Assembly: GCA_020744425.1 (NCBI GenBank)
Contig: JAGMUV010000008.1
Coordinates: 1,984,001 to 2,048,000 of the forward strand
DNA length: 64,000 nucleotides
Source of the DNA: Dactylonectria macrodidyma
Taxonomy: Eukaryota; Ascomycota; Sordariomycetes; Hypocreales; Nectriaceae
Direction: 5' to 3'
Positions 1 through 11,907 of the stretch are shown piece by piece. Below the pieces are notes generated by a model that saw nothing but the letters and a program-made list of their open reading frames with translations, searched no databases and was not told the DNA's origin. Numbering within the stretch: position 1 is the first letter of the stretch; each line of letters starts with the position of its first letter. Both the position numbers and the translations under genes were made by a program.

Positions 1-1269
1 GCCTCATATGATTGTGGCGCTGGACGGACTACCAACCTTTCCCTGAACTCCGCATCACTGATCCACCGCCAGGCGTCATGGGTAATGGTCGAGCCTCCAC
101 CGTCTCCAGACAGAGTACTCATGCCTCGCTAACTAAATGACTATTGTCTTGGCTTAGGCACAGGTTCTTTGGAATTTCATCGAGTAAGGAGGTTTATTGG
201 CCTCAGCTTTGCCAGCTTGGGATGAGTCCAAATTGGGGTTGTTCATGATGTCACCTCCAACTTACCCCAACACAACCATCGCTACCAGTTCAAGATGCGT
301 CTCTCAGAATCATACGCCTACTAATGTCAACGACTTCACTCTTCCATCGCATCCGCTCTTGAACCTCATTGGATAGCCAACACCTGCTCCAACGTCTTTT
401 CCCGGCCAACGCATACCAATACCAGCTCATTGACAATCACTCCACACGAGTAGGTCTCCAACCTAATCTTAGTGGTTCCTTTCAAAAAGCACGTCAATAC
501 TTGCAACAAGCTCCCGCGCGCCCCATAGATCGCGTTAGATAGACTATTTCATCTCAACTTTCTCAGCCCACGTCGCCCGAATGAACTGAAGACTTGATGA
601 AGACGTAAAAGCAACTCTCACAACGCCGGTACAGGGTCAGAGACCCACCTCTCGCCCCTCAAAGGGCGTGGCCTCTCGTCTCTCAAAGGGCGTGGTCCCC
701 ACTGTATAAAGCGTCAATGGCATGCTATGTGCACCACGATAGATGCCCATAAGATCCGTCACTTCTTCTCTTTATCCAAGTTGCATCCGTTTTGGCTTCT
801 TTCTAAGCCTTCTACGCCCTACCCCAGATTTCTCTACTGCACCTCGGCCCGTTGGCGCCAAAATGACCCGACTCTCCCGCTGCCTCCGCCTGGGCCATCT
901 CTTCTCCGCACCTCCTTTCAGTTTTCGGAACCATCATTTCACTACGACTTCACCAAGATGGTATGATACGGTGGCGGTAGTACAAGAGAGACACTTCGCA
1001 CTTGCACACTTGCAGCTTAATTAAGGTATATGTCGAGCGTGTCGCGTTGATCTTTTTTCCGTTACTAGAATAAAAGCTTACAGAACATGCGTGGTATCTA
1101 GCAAGAAATAGCAAACAGGAGAATAAATGACGATGATGAGACTTCGCTCTGGCCCATGCCACCTCTGTTCGTCGGGGCACTTCAGGCCAATTTGTGCTTG
1201 GGAAATCCCAAACCGTGGCGTCTACGCAACCGGGCCCCTGACTTTAAGCCCGGAAGAACTGAGAGGCAT
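1..1269. other. Gene-poor left edge of the window
   Basis: I see no gene I can identify here. Positions 658-671 and 682-695 carry the same 14-base unit, CTCAAAGGGCGTGG, 24 bases apart, and a TATAAA box follows at 705-710. A plus-strand ATG at 863 opens a 53-codon frame whose start looks like a mitochondrial presequence; this is treated as a finding, not as a gene. The last 250 bases should include the 3' untranslated region of the minus-strand permease. Confidence 0.5.
658..695. repeat. Two direct copies of CTCAAAGGGCGTGG
   Basis: The same 14 bases occur at 658-671 and 682-695. The shared CTCTCG-type spacer makes a 24-base period, and the pair sits just upstream of TATAAA at 705-710. This is compatible with tandem promoter elements, but no gene downstream is established. 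Confidence 0.6.
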
Positions 1270-3284
1270 TTACATGATCTTGTTAAAGAACCGACGCCAC
1301 GCTGGCCACTTTGCAACCTCGGCACGGTAAGCGTTGATCTCGTCCCAGTCATGCTCGCGGCGGGAGGTATCGACGTCGATCTTAGGGATGCTGATGACAC
1401 CCTCTCTCTTCCAGAGATAGCCGACAGCCCAGAAGAAAAGGACGACGGGGAAGGCGAGGTACGACTTGAAGAAGCCTTCGACCGTGCCCATGCCTGGCTT
1501 ACCAGGACCAGCAATGATGGCTGTGTAGAACTGCAGTTAACCATTAGCATTACCGGACACCACGCGCAAATCTGAGGCAGGGGAGGCTTACCTGAGCAAT
1601 CATGACAAGGCCGATGAGAATAAGACCCAAGTACGAGCCATAGACACCGCCAACAGCCTGGAAGGGGATCTCGTCCAGAGTGTGGCCGTGGTAGGCCCAA
1701 GCCTTGCGGAAGCGAATATGGGCCAAGCAAACTGAGCCCCAGGTGAAGAGGGTTGACAGGCCAGACAGAGCAAGGAGCCAGTCGAAGACAACGGCACCAT
1801 CGGAAGACAGGTTGACATAGCCGAGGGCGCCGAGAACGATGATAATGAGCACTGAGAAGAGGGGGCGGCCACCGCGGTCAACATAGCTGAAGATCTTGGG
1901 GGCATATCCGGTCTGGGCCATCGCAGTGAGCGTTCGAGAGCCGCCATAGACGGAGGAGACACCGATGGAGAGGACCGAAACAAGGATAATGGCGTTCATG
2001 AAGTGGGAGAAGCCAGTGAGACCAGAGTATTCAGCAGCCAGGACGAAGGGCGAGGCCTTGGAGTTAGAGTAAGAGCTCTCGCTGAGCAGTCTCGGGTCGT
2101 CGGCGCTAACAAGGAGGCCGACAAAGAAAAGACCGAGGATATAAAAGAGAGTGATACGCCAGAAAACCTGCTTGATAGCACCGGGAAGAGCCTGGGCAGG
2201 ATTGCGCGACTCGGCAGCGGCAAGGCCAACGAGTTCCGTTCCAGCGAACGAGAACGCAGCTGTCACGAACACTGAACAGAAGCCCTTGAAGCCGTTCTTG
2301 AAGGCGCCTGAGCCTTCGTGCCAAAGCTTGGTTCCCTGGTACTCAGAGAACTTGCCGTTTTCAGGGCCACCTCCACAGACCATTACCAAAGCGATGATCA
2401 TGAAGACGACAGTAGCTCCGAGTTTGAGCACGGATGACCAGAACTCCTCTTCAGCATAGCCAAGGGCACCAAACACGTTGATGAAGATGATGGCAAGGAG
2501 GAAGATAGTGATCCAAACTGCGGGGGAAGTGGTGGTATCCCAATATTCGATGGTGATGGCGCAGACTGTCAGCTCCAACGGAAGGACAGCAGCCCACTGG
2601 AAGACGTAGTTCCAACCCATGGCGAAGCCCCACGAGGGGTCAATGAAGCGAGCAGAGTAGGTATAGAAGCCACCGGAGACGGGATACATGACAGCGAGCT
2701 CACCGAGAGCAAAGACTGTGTGGAGAAACAAGTGTTAGTGTTATCATGCAGCGATGGCGGGGGTTACGAGAGAAGCTCAGTGGCTCGATTGCGATTGATG
2801 GAAACACGATTGATCTCTGACAATAGATGGAGAAGGAAGAAGGGGAGATTGACATACCGACGTTGAACATCATGACACCGATGATCAAGAAGTCGACAAA
2901 GAGAGAACCGGGACCCTGTCAATCACGAGGTTAGGCATCATGGCATGGGAGTGTGGCGCGCCAGAAGGACATGAAGCAACTTACACCCTTGTACAGAGCA
3001 CCACCTGAACCAACGAAGAAACCAGCACCGATAGAACCACCGATGGCGATCATGTGAAGATGGCGAGGCTTCATCTTACGGTCCAGCTCTGCGAGGCCAT
3101 GACCATAGTCGCGGCGCTTGAAAGACTGGAGAGTAAGACCGTTGCGGGTGGCCCAGGTCTCATTCTCGAAGGCAAAGCCGTCGCCAGTGACAGTCTCAGT
3201 GTTGCCACGGTCATAATCAGTGGTCTGGCCACCCTTCTCGCCGCCGACATTGGTCGGGGTCTCACCAGAAGACTTGGACTCCAT
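1270..3284 (-). CDS. General amino-acid permease (GAP1/APC family)
   Basis: This is a plasma-membrane proton symporter for amino acids of the fungal YAT family within the APC superfamily. I model four exons: 3284-2985, 2915-2858, 2715-1592 and 1530-1270, with introns of 69, 142 and 61 bases. All have GT-AG ends (GTAAGT, GTATGT and GTAAGC donors) and give 580 residues, the usual family length. The cytosolic N-terminus precedes the first membrane span, which carries the family's glycine-rich motif ([17 protein letters not shown], residues 81-97). About twelve hydrophobic spans follow, with [19 protein letters not shown] in the middle, a loop that is strongly conserved in this family. The short hydrophilic C-tail ends in FFNKIM. 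The start at 3284 is the only ATG that gives this N-terminus. The substrate range (general or specific) cannot be read from the sequence. Confidence 0.93.
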
Positions 3285-3660
3285 GGTGGGCTAGCGCACT
3301 GGGATTGTTGGAGTTTCAGTTGATAGGCGTGGAGTGAGTGTGGAGAGTTGAAAGATATTAAAAAGAAGATACGGAGAGGCCCGAGGAGGGAGGAAGGAAG
3401 GAGAGACAATCTAGGTCGAGTGGCCTTGGGGTAGAGAAAAGGGAGGGAGGATGATGGTGAAGTAACGGGAAGGTGGAATTGAAGGGGGGGATGGGCCTTC
3501 TTAAAGTCAATGGGCGAGAAGGTGGAGGAAGAGGAGACGAGTCGATGGCATGATGAGAAACAATGGGCCGAGAAGGAAGACAAGAGTACAGTAAGGTAAG
3601 AGGGTGAGCTGGGGCCAATTGAGACGGAGACTGAAGCACGGAAGCTCTCGATGTTGCAAT
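3285..3660 (-). promoter_or_regulatory. Pyrimidine-rich leader and core promoter of the permease gene
   Basis: Read on the minus strand, roughly 3360-3560 is strongly CT-rich (plus strand GAGG/GGAAGG runs). CT-rich stretches just upstream of the start are typical of filamentous fungal core promoters and 5' leaders. No uninterrupted frame joins this segment to the permease start. The transcription start is not visible. Confidence 0.4.
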
Positions 3661-6600
3661 GGGTCCGTCGACTAGAGCTTCTAGCGCTGCCTGGGACCGC
3701 TTGAGTCTAGGATGTGTTGGTGGGGGCGAAAGAGAGCAAGAGGGAGCAAGAGGGTGAGCGGATGTTCAGAAAGCCAAGACTTGAGAGCAGCGACGATACG
3801 GACGGACATGGATGGATGGGGTAGGTCGAATGCCCCCGGGAAGGAGCATGGACAAGATCGACGACGACGACGACACGACGACACACGACACCGTCAGCGA
3901 CGACGACGAGGAGCCAGAACACCACACGGACGGTACAGACCACAAGGAGCCTCACAAGGCCACGCCTCGACAATGCTTCACACGCCCCGTATCTGACTCT
4001 TTGACCAGAGGTCTCACAGACTGGCAGTTGCGGAGGGACATGGCAGAGACGATGTCAGGTCAGAGACGCCGAAGGCGGTGCAGCCAGAGAGACATGAATG
4101 GATCCGAAAACACCCAATGGAAGCAGACGGGGATTCTGTATGCGATGCGAAAAGCAGTACGCTCTCACCCCTTGGGGTGGGAGATGCATCGCCGTACCGT
4201 GCATGGACGATGTACCTCATACGGTGCGGGTATGCGGCTGCGAGGCGTCCCGCTGAAGCCAGCCAGGGTTGGCTCTGCAGAGAACAAGGGAACATCCTTT
4301 TGGAGGCGCCGGGGTCTCGTGCTGGGGTGACGTCGGCACAGGCCATCTGGCCGATCTCTCAGACTGTCTATCATATTACTCGGAGGTACGTGCCTTCCAT
4401 ACCAGCCCGTGAGTGGGATTAACAGCTGGTGTGAGTGGGCAAGTGGGCTACAGATGGTTGGCAAAGCAAAAGTAGGTGCTTCCAGCTAGCACCTTGCTCT
4501 TGCCCACAACATCCACGACGAGAAACCCTCGTCCCTGCTCCATCTCCCGCGCTCCCCGATGCTCACCACGCTCCCTCGCTCCCGTCTTGTTCGAATCACA
4601 CACCTAACTCTCATTTCTCTTCTCACCTCGGGCGTTCGACTCGCCGCCTATACCTGTCGTCGCTACATGGCCATTGCGGGAAACCTGGGTAGTTAGGGCA
4701 AGGCATAAGCGTCGTCCTACCTAGCGATGCCCTCTCAAGGAGGCATGCCCAAATGCTCCGACCAACATCATGTTGCCTTCGGAACACACAGCGGCACCCG
4801 CTGGCATACGCATTACACGGGACCAGATGACTACCCACTCATTGCGACACCCCTCTCATCTGTTGAGCCTACCAGCCGAAGTGCCTGACGCAGAGACGCC
4901 GCTTTCCAATCACGGCAGAATTGACTCAGACATCGTCTGGTGACCCTCTTCGGTCCAATTCAAGGTCTCGGGTGCTTGTGGATAACGTTAAAACAGTACC
5001 AACGACACCTCAAACGCATCTTGAAGCCAACAGTCTCTGTTGATGCGAGTGCTTCTTCAACGACCCACGCGACTAGCAATCCGTACATGTTTTCTACGCC
5101 AAGGGGCTCTCCACATCTTTGCTTCTAGCCAAGGCTCTTGGCTGACGGCGCCTTGGTTCTGTTCTCCAACTTCCGTCCACAACCTACCCCAATTCTCCTC
5201 GCCGAAATAGCCGCCAAGGTCACCGCCTTACACTCAGACCTCTAACCACCCAAACGAGTTAAACCTCTCCTCGTCTCCTCGCCGTTTTTCTTGCTTCCTC
5301 GCTGTCTATCGCAGGTCCAAGGCCATCACCTTTGGCCTCACATGTCATCAAGGCCACCATTTCCAAAGCTTCAAAGCACAAGGTACCACTCGCTATGCCG
5401 CAGACCTGGTGACAATGACTACTTGGTCCCAGCTCGTTATTTCCTTCCGGTGCCCCCGGTTCTCCTCTTTCTTGTTCTTGGCAAACTTCTCTGTGCCAAT
5501 GATACCTTTGCACTCTTGCCGCGACCCATTGATTCAACAATAACTCCAAACGGGGCTTTTCTCCAAAATGCCGTTCCTCATCACCGTTACTTACCTTCCA
5601 TTTTGGGCATCCCAGTCTCTCTAGAACCTATTGCTTCAGACCAACGACTGAGAGGGTGTTCATACTACGTGCACATGCCCATAGCCCAATGTCATCCTCT
5701 GCAATGGAGTCTAGCATGGAACGGTACGGGCCAGGAGACACACATGGACATCGTGGCCAACAAGACCTTGTCCAATCTAGGATAAAGTGGCGATTCGGAG
5801 ACCGGATGCGCAAATTGAACTGAATCCGGATCAAGGTTCGCAGTCGAAATGATTCCATCGCAGGTGCAACCACGCGGTCTGACATACTTGCGATACCGTA
5901 AGACTACGACTACTTTGACCTTCATGCACCATCCTCCATCTGACATCCCTAGCTGATTCATCGTGAATTTGTCAGGCCAGCACCCTACCACCCATACATC
6001 AGTGCTTGTCTCGCGGCGACGGCATACCCTGTTTAGCGCGAACCCGATGCAGATTCTACAGACCAACAGGTTTCAGAAACACAAGATGACTTCTTATCTC
6101 GTTGCCTGTGCTTCTCTACCGATTTTGTAGCGCATTTCACCATACTTTATCCCGGCCTCGTGTTGTTCCCACACGAAACATTGACCTGGGCATTGCCGTG
6201 TTAGTTGCTGGTGTGGAAGGTTGAGAGTTTCCGAGCAGTGTTGCTGCCAGGGGTCACGCAAGGGAGGGCGCTAGAATGCGAGATTTTCTTCTGGAAGCCG
6301 CGCCGCGTCGGGTGAGTGTGCTTGGCGTCATTCCCCTGCACTTGTCACACACACCAACCTGAGGGAAGCTTGCAGGCTTCGATGGGGCCGATCGGACGAG
6401 TCAGCATGCCAGGGATTCGAAAGCACCAGATCTCCAAAGCCGCTCTTCGCGAGCCTACGAATGCTACGCACACCAGTTGGCAAGGGCCGGGGTTAAGCGG
6501 GTTAGCCTCTGATGTGGTGCGATGGCAACGCAGCTTGGCAGCCACATTGCATTCTACCCTCTGGGTTCTGGTCGGCAGGCAGCTTCTTCAACAGGGGCTT

Positions 6601-9600
6601 GACCCCGGCCAAGCGGGTGCAGCAAGCCACAGGACGGCATTCGTCCTGCCGGGAACCGATGAGGCTGGTCTTCATTCAATGCACGTCTTTTTAAACTACG
6701 TCGACAAACTCCACGATTGCTGGATCTGTTGTACTGAATCTATACGTAAAAATTTGGTCATAACCCGCCTTTACCCCGTGGGCAAGATGTGTTCATCTGG
6801 GGAGGGCTCCATCGTCTGACAGCTCGTGCCATTCCTCTGGAGACGTTGATGCTGCATCGAGGCATTTCCCCATACGTTTGTACGTAATGCAGTGGTTCTT
6901 CAGCCTGGGGGTTTCGGCCAAAGAGTGGTCCCGCCGTTGGAGGTTGGACTCGCTTTTGGCGCAGCAACATCGCAGGGTTGACAAACAGTGGGCTCGGACA
7001 TGGCCGGCAGGCCACCTGTCTTGGCAGGCTCCGCATCAAATATCTCGCCCACCTAGCCCAGAGCTTTGGCACAATGGCCTCCCAGCGGAGGGATCACAGG
7101 ATAGTGTGTGCAGCTGCAGTCGTTCTGAAACAAACGGGTCGAGACTCGAGGGCTGGTAGAGACTCCGATCACAGCGACAAGATGGTTGTGTCATGTTACT
7201 ATCTCCAGCATTTCCGTATGATGCCAAAAGACTGAAGCCGTCGGGTTACCTCACGGGCAGTTGGCTCTCCATACGTTTCCAAGGCGGCGCGGGAATGCAA
7301 TAGTTGATCATGGCAACTTCGGATGCCGTGGGGAAACGATGAAATGACCAACGGCACTAAACGAACACTTAGAGCAACGATTTTCTCGCGAGAAGCCAAT
7401 AGAAAAGGCCCCCAGTCGCGATCCCAACCTGGGAGGCCATTTGTTTGGTCAGTCAACTCTCGGGGCATTTTCTTGACAGGGGGAGCCTGCACTTAGAAGG
7501 TTTTCTGAACGCCATCAAAGGAAGCTCCGGATGGCCTCGGCTTACAAGCAAGCATCCATACGCGAACCTGACATGCCCGTTTCAGAACCTCCAGACCAAC
7601 AGTATCATGGATGCACCATGTAACATGTGGTGAAATATCAGGAACCCAAGGACCGACTACAGCTACGGATCAAGATGGCTAGTATCGACGCTTGTTTTTT
7701 TTTTTGCGCTTGGGTATCATGCTTTACGCTTTCAACGCCCGCATTAGAGAAATCGTTAACAGTTGCCATTTCGTGCCCAAGTTGAGATCCCAGAGGAGGC
7801 TCAGTCACAACTGCAGCCGCATCATGGGTGGCGCTAGCTCTTGGCTCGCTTGGCCTAGTCGACTCATTGTTTCCGATATAACCGACAATGTCAACCGTCT
7901 ACTCTCTAGATTGAGGCATCTTGCCTTGTTTGACAGGCCAAATCCCTGCTTTATGGATGAGATGGTTTGGGCGCTTTGGATGAGGAAGGCCAGCAAGTGC
8001 GACTCCCCGGCACCGACCACAACCACGGCGACAGAGCATGTTATTGGATGCAAAGCCATCACATGAGAGGCGCTGGAAGAAAGACTCGTGCCTTTGCCTT
8101 CCGTCGTTCCAGAACCTAAATTTGTCTGACGAGCAACAACCTTGTTCAAACGCTTTGGTCATGAAAATTGTAGTTCAGCGATGTCAAATCCCACAGTCAC
8201 ACAGCCGCTTCCGGCAGAATCGCCGAAGGACTGACTGCCTGGTCAAGAACGCCCCATCTCTATTAAAAACTGGGACGCAAGATAAACTCTTCCCGTATGG
8301 CTGGCTCGAGCAACGGGGCTCTCGGGAGGTTTCAGCGCACGGTGGGTGGATGCCTCTCCTGATGTGCATTTTACGGCCAGTGCTTGGGCAAGAGAGCGGT
8401 ACCGCCGTGTCAGTGCAGAACTCATGATGGCCCTTGCCTTGGTATCAGAAGTAACTTCAGGGTATCAATCTATCCGGTTGTGTGGGTGTCTACTAATGAG
8501 CGGGGTCGGACTCGCCGTGTTGCATGAAACTTAAAGACTTTTCGGGAGGAATGATAGCGATTGACGAGTTTGTGAGTGGCAACAAAGCTGATATCCTGGG
8601 AAGCGAACATTCCTGCATACAGACTACGGAGAGTCTATGTCCCCTTGTGTTCCGAAGCAAGCCTAGTCATGTGGAATGAGCCAAGAGCCTAGCGAGTTCG
8701 ATTTTACGAAACGGCTTTTAGAAAACATCTATGGGGATGTGTAGACAAGATCCAATCTCGAAATTCCTTTGGCAGCCACCTACCCTACAGCGTGAAGACA
8801 CATGGCGCTGGCGGTGCAGCAGATGCACATTACAGTACGAGATGCCTATAGGGCATTCTACGGGTGAAATGGTTGGGTTTTCGGTGTTGGCTGCCTCAAT
8901 AGCAACCTGCAGCTACTCAGGGTCATATGCATCTGCAGAGTCAACTAACAAAACATGGCGTTACATCAGCCTCAAACAGATCATCACGTCGCACTATCGC
9001 ACTTTACAAAGGGCGGCCTCCAAGCCCGCGAACGTCTTTTCCGACAACCGATTTCCCTGATTTTTGGCTCAATTTACTACCAGATATGGACTTATGTTGA
9101 GAAACTCGCCCGTTTTGCCTTGGCGCGGTAGCAAGTTGCTCCGACTGCTGACGCCAATTCGCGGGGTGCGGACCAATGGAGGTTGAGAATCTGAGAGCTG
9201 GAGATGGTCTGACGACGCTGCTGACGACGGCTGAAGTGGGATGCTTCTACTGTAATGGACGAGCGAAAATTTATTTTACTCTCGTGTTGTTCCCATATTT
9301 CCTCATCTCGTCGCACAAACACATATCCGCATCCCTATCTTGGACCCTATCTGACTTGATTCGATATTGTCAGAGCTTCTGGAGCGTGGGTAAGGACGAT
9401 CGGTCCCACGGTTTGAGTCAAAGGTGGTACAAATCTCGCCCAACCATCAGCTCTTTACGCACGCAAGCCCACCCCGCAAGGACCCGTCTGCAAGGGAGCC
9501 TAGGGCATTCGCTCCACCAAAAAGCATCCCGCTCCGTCTCAAACGCCTTGCGCAACTTTTATTAATATCCTTAATTCCTTATCTGGTCTTTCGGCCCTTC

Positions 9601-9639
9601 TTTTATTGGAGACGCCGGGCGTGAAGGAAGCCACAAACA
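3661..9639. other. 6 kb block without a recognisable gene
   Basis: Apart from the permease promoter at its left end, I find nothing I can name. The longest open frames (3812-4330 and 6316-6819, both plus) have low-complexity or biased composition, no recognisable domain and no plausible intron chain. Base composition is ordinary rather than AT-rich, so it does not look like a heavily RIP-mutated repeat. A T-run lies at 7694-7705. Long non-coding RNAs or lineage-specific exons cannot be excluded. Confidence 0.4.
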
Positions 9640-10176
9640 ATGGGCCAGCCAGACGCGAACAGATCCCACCCGCTGGGTCATCTAGCTGCGGGCGATGGGT
9701 CTGACGATGTTCCTCCCCCTTCTTACGAGGCATCCACCGCCGCCTCCACCTCCGGAGCCCGGCCGTCCAACATCCAGAGGAGCCCCCGGAGCAGCTCTTC
9801 CAGCGTCCGCTCCCATCACGGCCTTTTGCCCGTGTCTTCGCCGCCTCCACCGCAGCCACAGCCGACAGTTACAGGAGCAGGAGCTGGAGGAGCAGGAGCA
9901 GCAAGGGCACAAGAAAACACGCAGGGCTACGCAAAGACTGACCCTATGTATTGGGAGACCCGGAACTGGGACGACTTCAACGGTAAACCCGGGTGCTGCG
10001 GCTCGTCGAGCGGCGGTTGCTGCTTTTCCAGCCGTGGAGGCTGCTGCTTCTCTGACCGCGCCGGTTGTTGCTTCTCGGATCGTGAGGGATGCTGCTTTTC
10101 GGATCGAGGTGGATGCTGCGGTGGCGACACGGCGGGCGCGATGTGTTCGACGCGGGGGGCTTGTTGCTGCAGCTAG
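9640..10176 (+). CDS. Small protein with PPPSYE motif and CCFSDR repeats
   Basis: I do not recognise this 178-residue single-exon protein. The start ATG at 9640 follows CAAACA, a good fungal context. Residues 25-30 are PPPSYE, a PPxY-type motif of the kind bound by WW domains of Rsp5/NEDD4 ubiquitin ligases. Residues 31-100 are Ser/Pro/Gly/Ala-rich and probably disordered. YWETRNWDDF (104-113) leads into a cysteine domain with the 8-residue units GGCCFSSR, GGCCFSDR, AGCCFSDR, EGCCFSDR and a degenerate GGCCGGD (residues 125-163), ending in ACCCS. By my count there are 16 cysteines, mostly in CC pairs. There is no signal peptide, so adjacent cysteines in a cytosolic protein suggest S-acylation at a membrane or metal binding; this is inference. 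The frames antisense and in the other plus frame over the same DNA are shadows of its GC-rich repeats. Confidence 0.65.
   Translation: MGQPDANRSHPLGHLAAGDGSDDVPPPSYEASTAASTSGARPSNIQRSPRSSSSSVRSHHGLLPVSSPPPPQPQPTVTGAGAGGAGAARAQENTQGYAKTDPMYWETRNWDDFNGKPGCCGSSSGGCCFSSRGGCCFSDRAGCCFSDREGCCFSDRGGCCGGDTAGAMCSTRGACCCS
10010..10130 (+). repeat. 24-base coding minisatellite (GGCCFSDR units)
   Basis: Four near-identical 24-base units plus a degenerate fifth encode the 8-residue Cys-Cys-Phe-Ser repeats of the gene at 9640. Synonymous changes between units (TGCTGC, TGTTGC) indicate that the array is old enough to have drifted while the protein pattern was kept. Confidence 0.7.
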
Positions 10177-11066
10177 GGGCCAACGCGATAGGTGCGAGAG
10201 GATGGTTTCGTTGAGTTGTAGGTGGTGGAGGGCGATGATCGTGTTCATTTCACCATTGTTTATACTGTTCTATTTATTTCTGGATACCCACCTCTTGTAC
10301 GAACGACAAAGATGTAGAGGCTGGGAGCTAGTGCCATAGTCTTCATTCACTGTCGATACATATCACATCTTGTACTACAATCATCTTTCTCCATTTGGCT
10401 TATGAACATCCTCGCACAGCGTATTACTACTTAGGAACTTGGCGTCGCTGCGAGTGACTAACTAGGGATGAATACTGTGCCATTTATTACAGCACGTGAG
10501 ACTCCGCTTGTCTTTCGCTCAACCTATTGTGATTTTACTGTTGACTCGTCAGGAGTCGCGACACTCAGAGGCGGCCGTCTACCGGGTAGGTGGTATAAAG
10601 CTGAGTAGATGTCTAAGACTTGCTTGGCACTTCTCGGAGATAGCGTGGACCATTCAACCTCTCAATCAAGTAGAGCAAGGCAAGGGTGGAAATAGTCCAA
10701 AAAGAGGAGAGATAGAGCGTTCAGTACACCTAATCCTTAACGTAGCTTGAGGACGGGAGGAGGTACTGTCAAACAAGGCACGTTTAGTAACGGTTGCTGA
10801 AGATATTCTAATGACCGAAGATACTGTCGTACTCTGAGGTTTCTATTTTAAGTCTCTTGTTCACCAAGATACATGCTTAGGAATAATATTACTCACCGTG
10901 TAGCATTAATACACACATAAATATCCAACACTCTTGCGTCACTCCACCCTCAAGGATGTAAACTTCCCACACAAGATCCCGTCGGCCCCTATATGTAAGG
11001 ATATGAGGAGACAGTGCTTGATCGCGACCAAAAACCAATGGCGGATTGAGATGATGGTAGATCCGT
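10177..11066. other. Intergenic, no gene seen
   Basis: This holds the presumed 3' untranslated region of the cysteine-repeat gene and possible 3' sequence of the minus-strand gene beyond 11067. A minus frame at 10889-11110 could contain a last exon of that gene, but the splice phase from the GTAAGC donor at 11126-11121 does not fit it cleanly. Confidence 0.4.
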
Positions 11067-11907
11067 TTAGGCGAGAAGTCTTTGCACTCTAAACCATTGT
11101 TTCCATCCACTCCAGGCCAAGCTTACTCGATAGAACTCGAAGGGTTTGACAACCACATCCTTGCCCGAGTAAATGACAGGCTCTTTTGATACCTGCGTGC
11201 TTCGAGTACCTCCTGGAAAACGTCGGCGGCGGTGCTTGTGTCGCTCAACGGAGACTTGGGTGACTTGCCATGATCTGTCGGAGATGGGCCTGGCCTCTAC
11301 CACGAGGCGTAAGCAAATATCGCTGGCCATTGGCTCGTACGGGCCGATGAACCTGATAGTCAAGACCTCAGCGTGAGAGGGGAGGGCATCACCGATTTGC
11401 TGGGCCATCTTGAGTTCTGCATCGTAGACGTAGGCCTTAAAATGGTCGCCCGGCGGTGAATGATGGTGGATTTCTATCAATTTACGGACTTTATTGTATT
11501 GGTTCAAGAGCGACGTGTCGCGATTTACAGTCTCCCACCCTTCGGCGCTCTCGAGACCGTGTAAGGCCAGGTGAACTCCTCCTCGAGAAGACTGGGCGCA
11601 CCATCGTGTCCCCGCCATTTTTCCTAGGTGCTCTAGATATGCTTGGATTGTTGTCTACTCTAACGGTCAACCTCACGGGATCTGCTTGGGCTGGTAATGC
11701 CGCGAGAGTTGTGTCGACCATTGTGTTTTCACCTTTGGCCGGCGATGATGTGTTGTTATTGTTGAGTGCTGAGTCGTCTGGGTGCGGAAAAGAGGCAAAA
11801 TACATATGAAAGGGACCAGACTGCCTGATTATGCCTGCAGTGAGTGACAATGAGACAAGGTTGATGATCGAGGCCGCTGAAATGGCGAGGCCTAGATGAT
11901 TCGGCAT
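11067..11907 (-). CDS. Hypothetical membrane-anchored protein, model broken
   Basis: I recognise no family. A minus ATG at 11907 opens a frame with a hydrophobic stretch (about residues 7-25) and an Asn/Ser/Pro-rich part, readable to about 11615. A second frame, offset from the first, then runs from about 11660 to 11067 and looks coding (WETVNRDTSLLNQYNKV, FIGPYEPMASDICLRL). I found no GT-AG intron that joins the two in phase. The gene is therefore mis-modelled, starts at the internal ATG at 11618, or carries a frameshift near the AAAAA run at about 11620. A GTAAGC donor at 11126-11121, just after FEFYR, suggests a further exon downstream. Confidence 0.3.

Noticed and set aside
3812..4330. 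172-codon plus-strand open frame rich in Asp, Arg and His
   Set aside because: The Asp-rich part comes from a GACGAC simple repeat. There is no conserved motif.
6316..6819. 167-codon plus-strand open frame
   Set aside because: No domain, no splice partners and no favourable start context. The residues look like translated non-coding DNA.
9682..10339. Long frames overlapping the cysteine-repeat gene (188 codons minus, 214 codons plus)
   Set aside because: They are by-products of the GC-rich repeat in the main frame and have no coherent start or motif.
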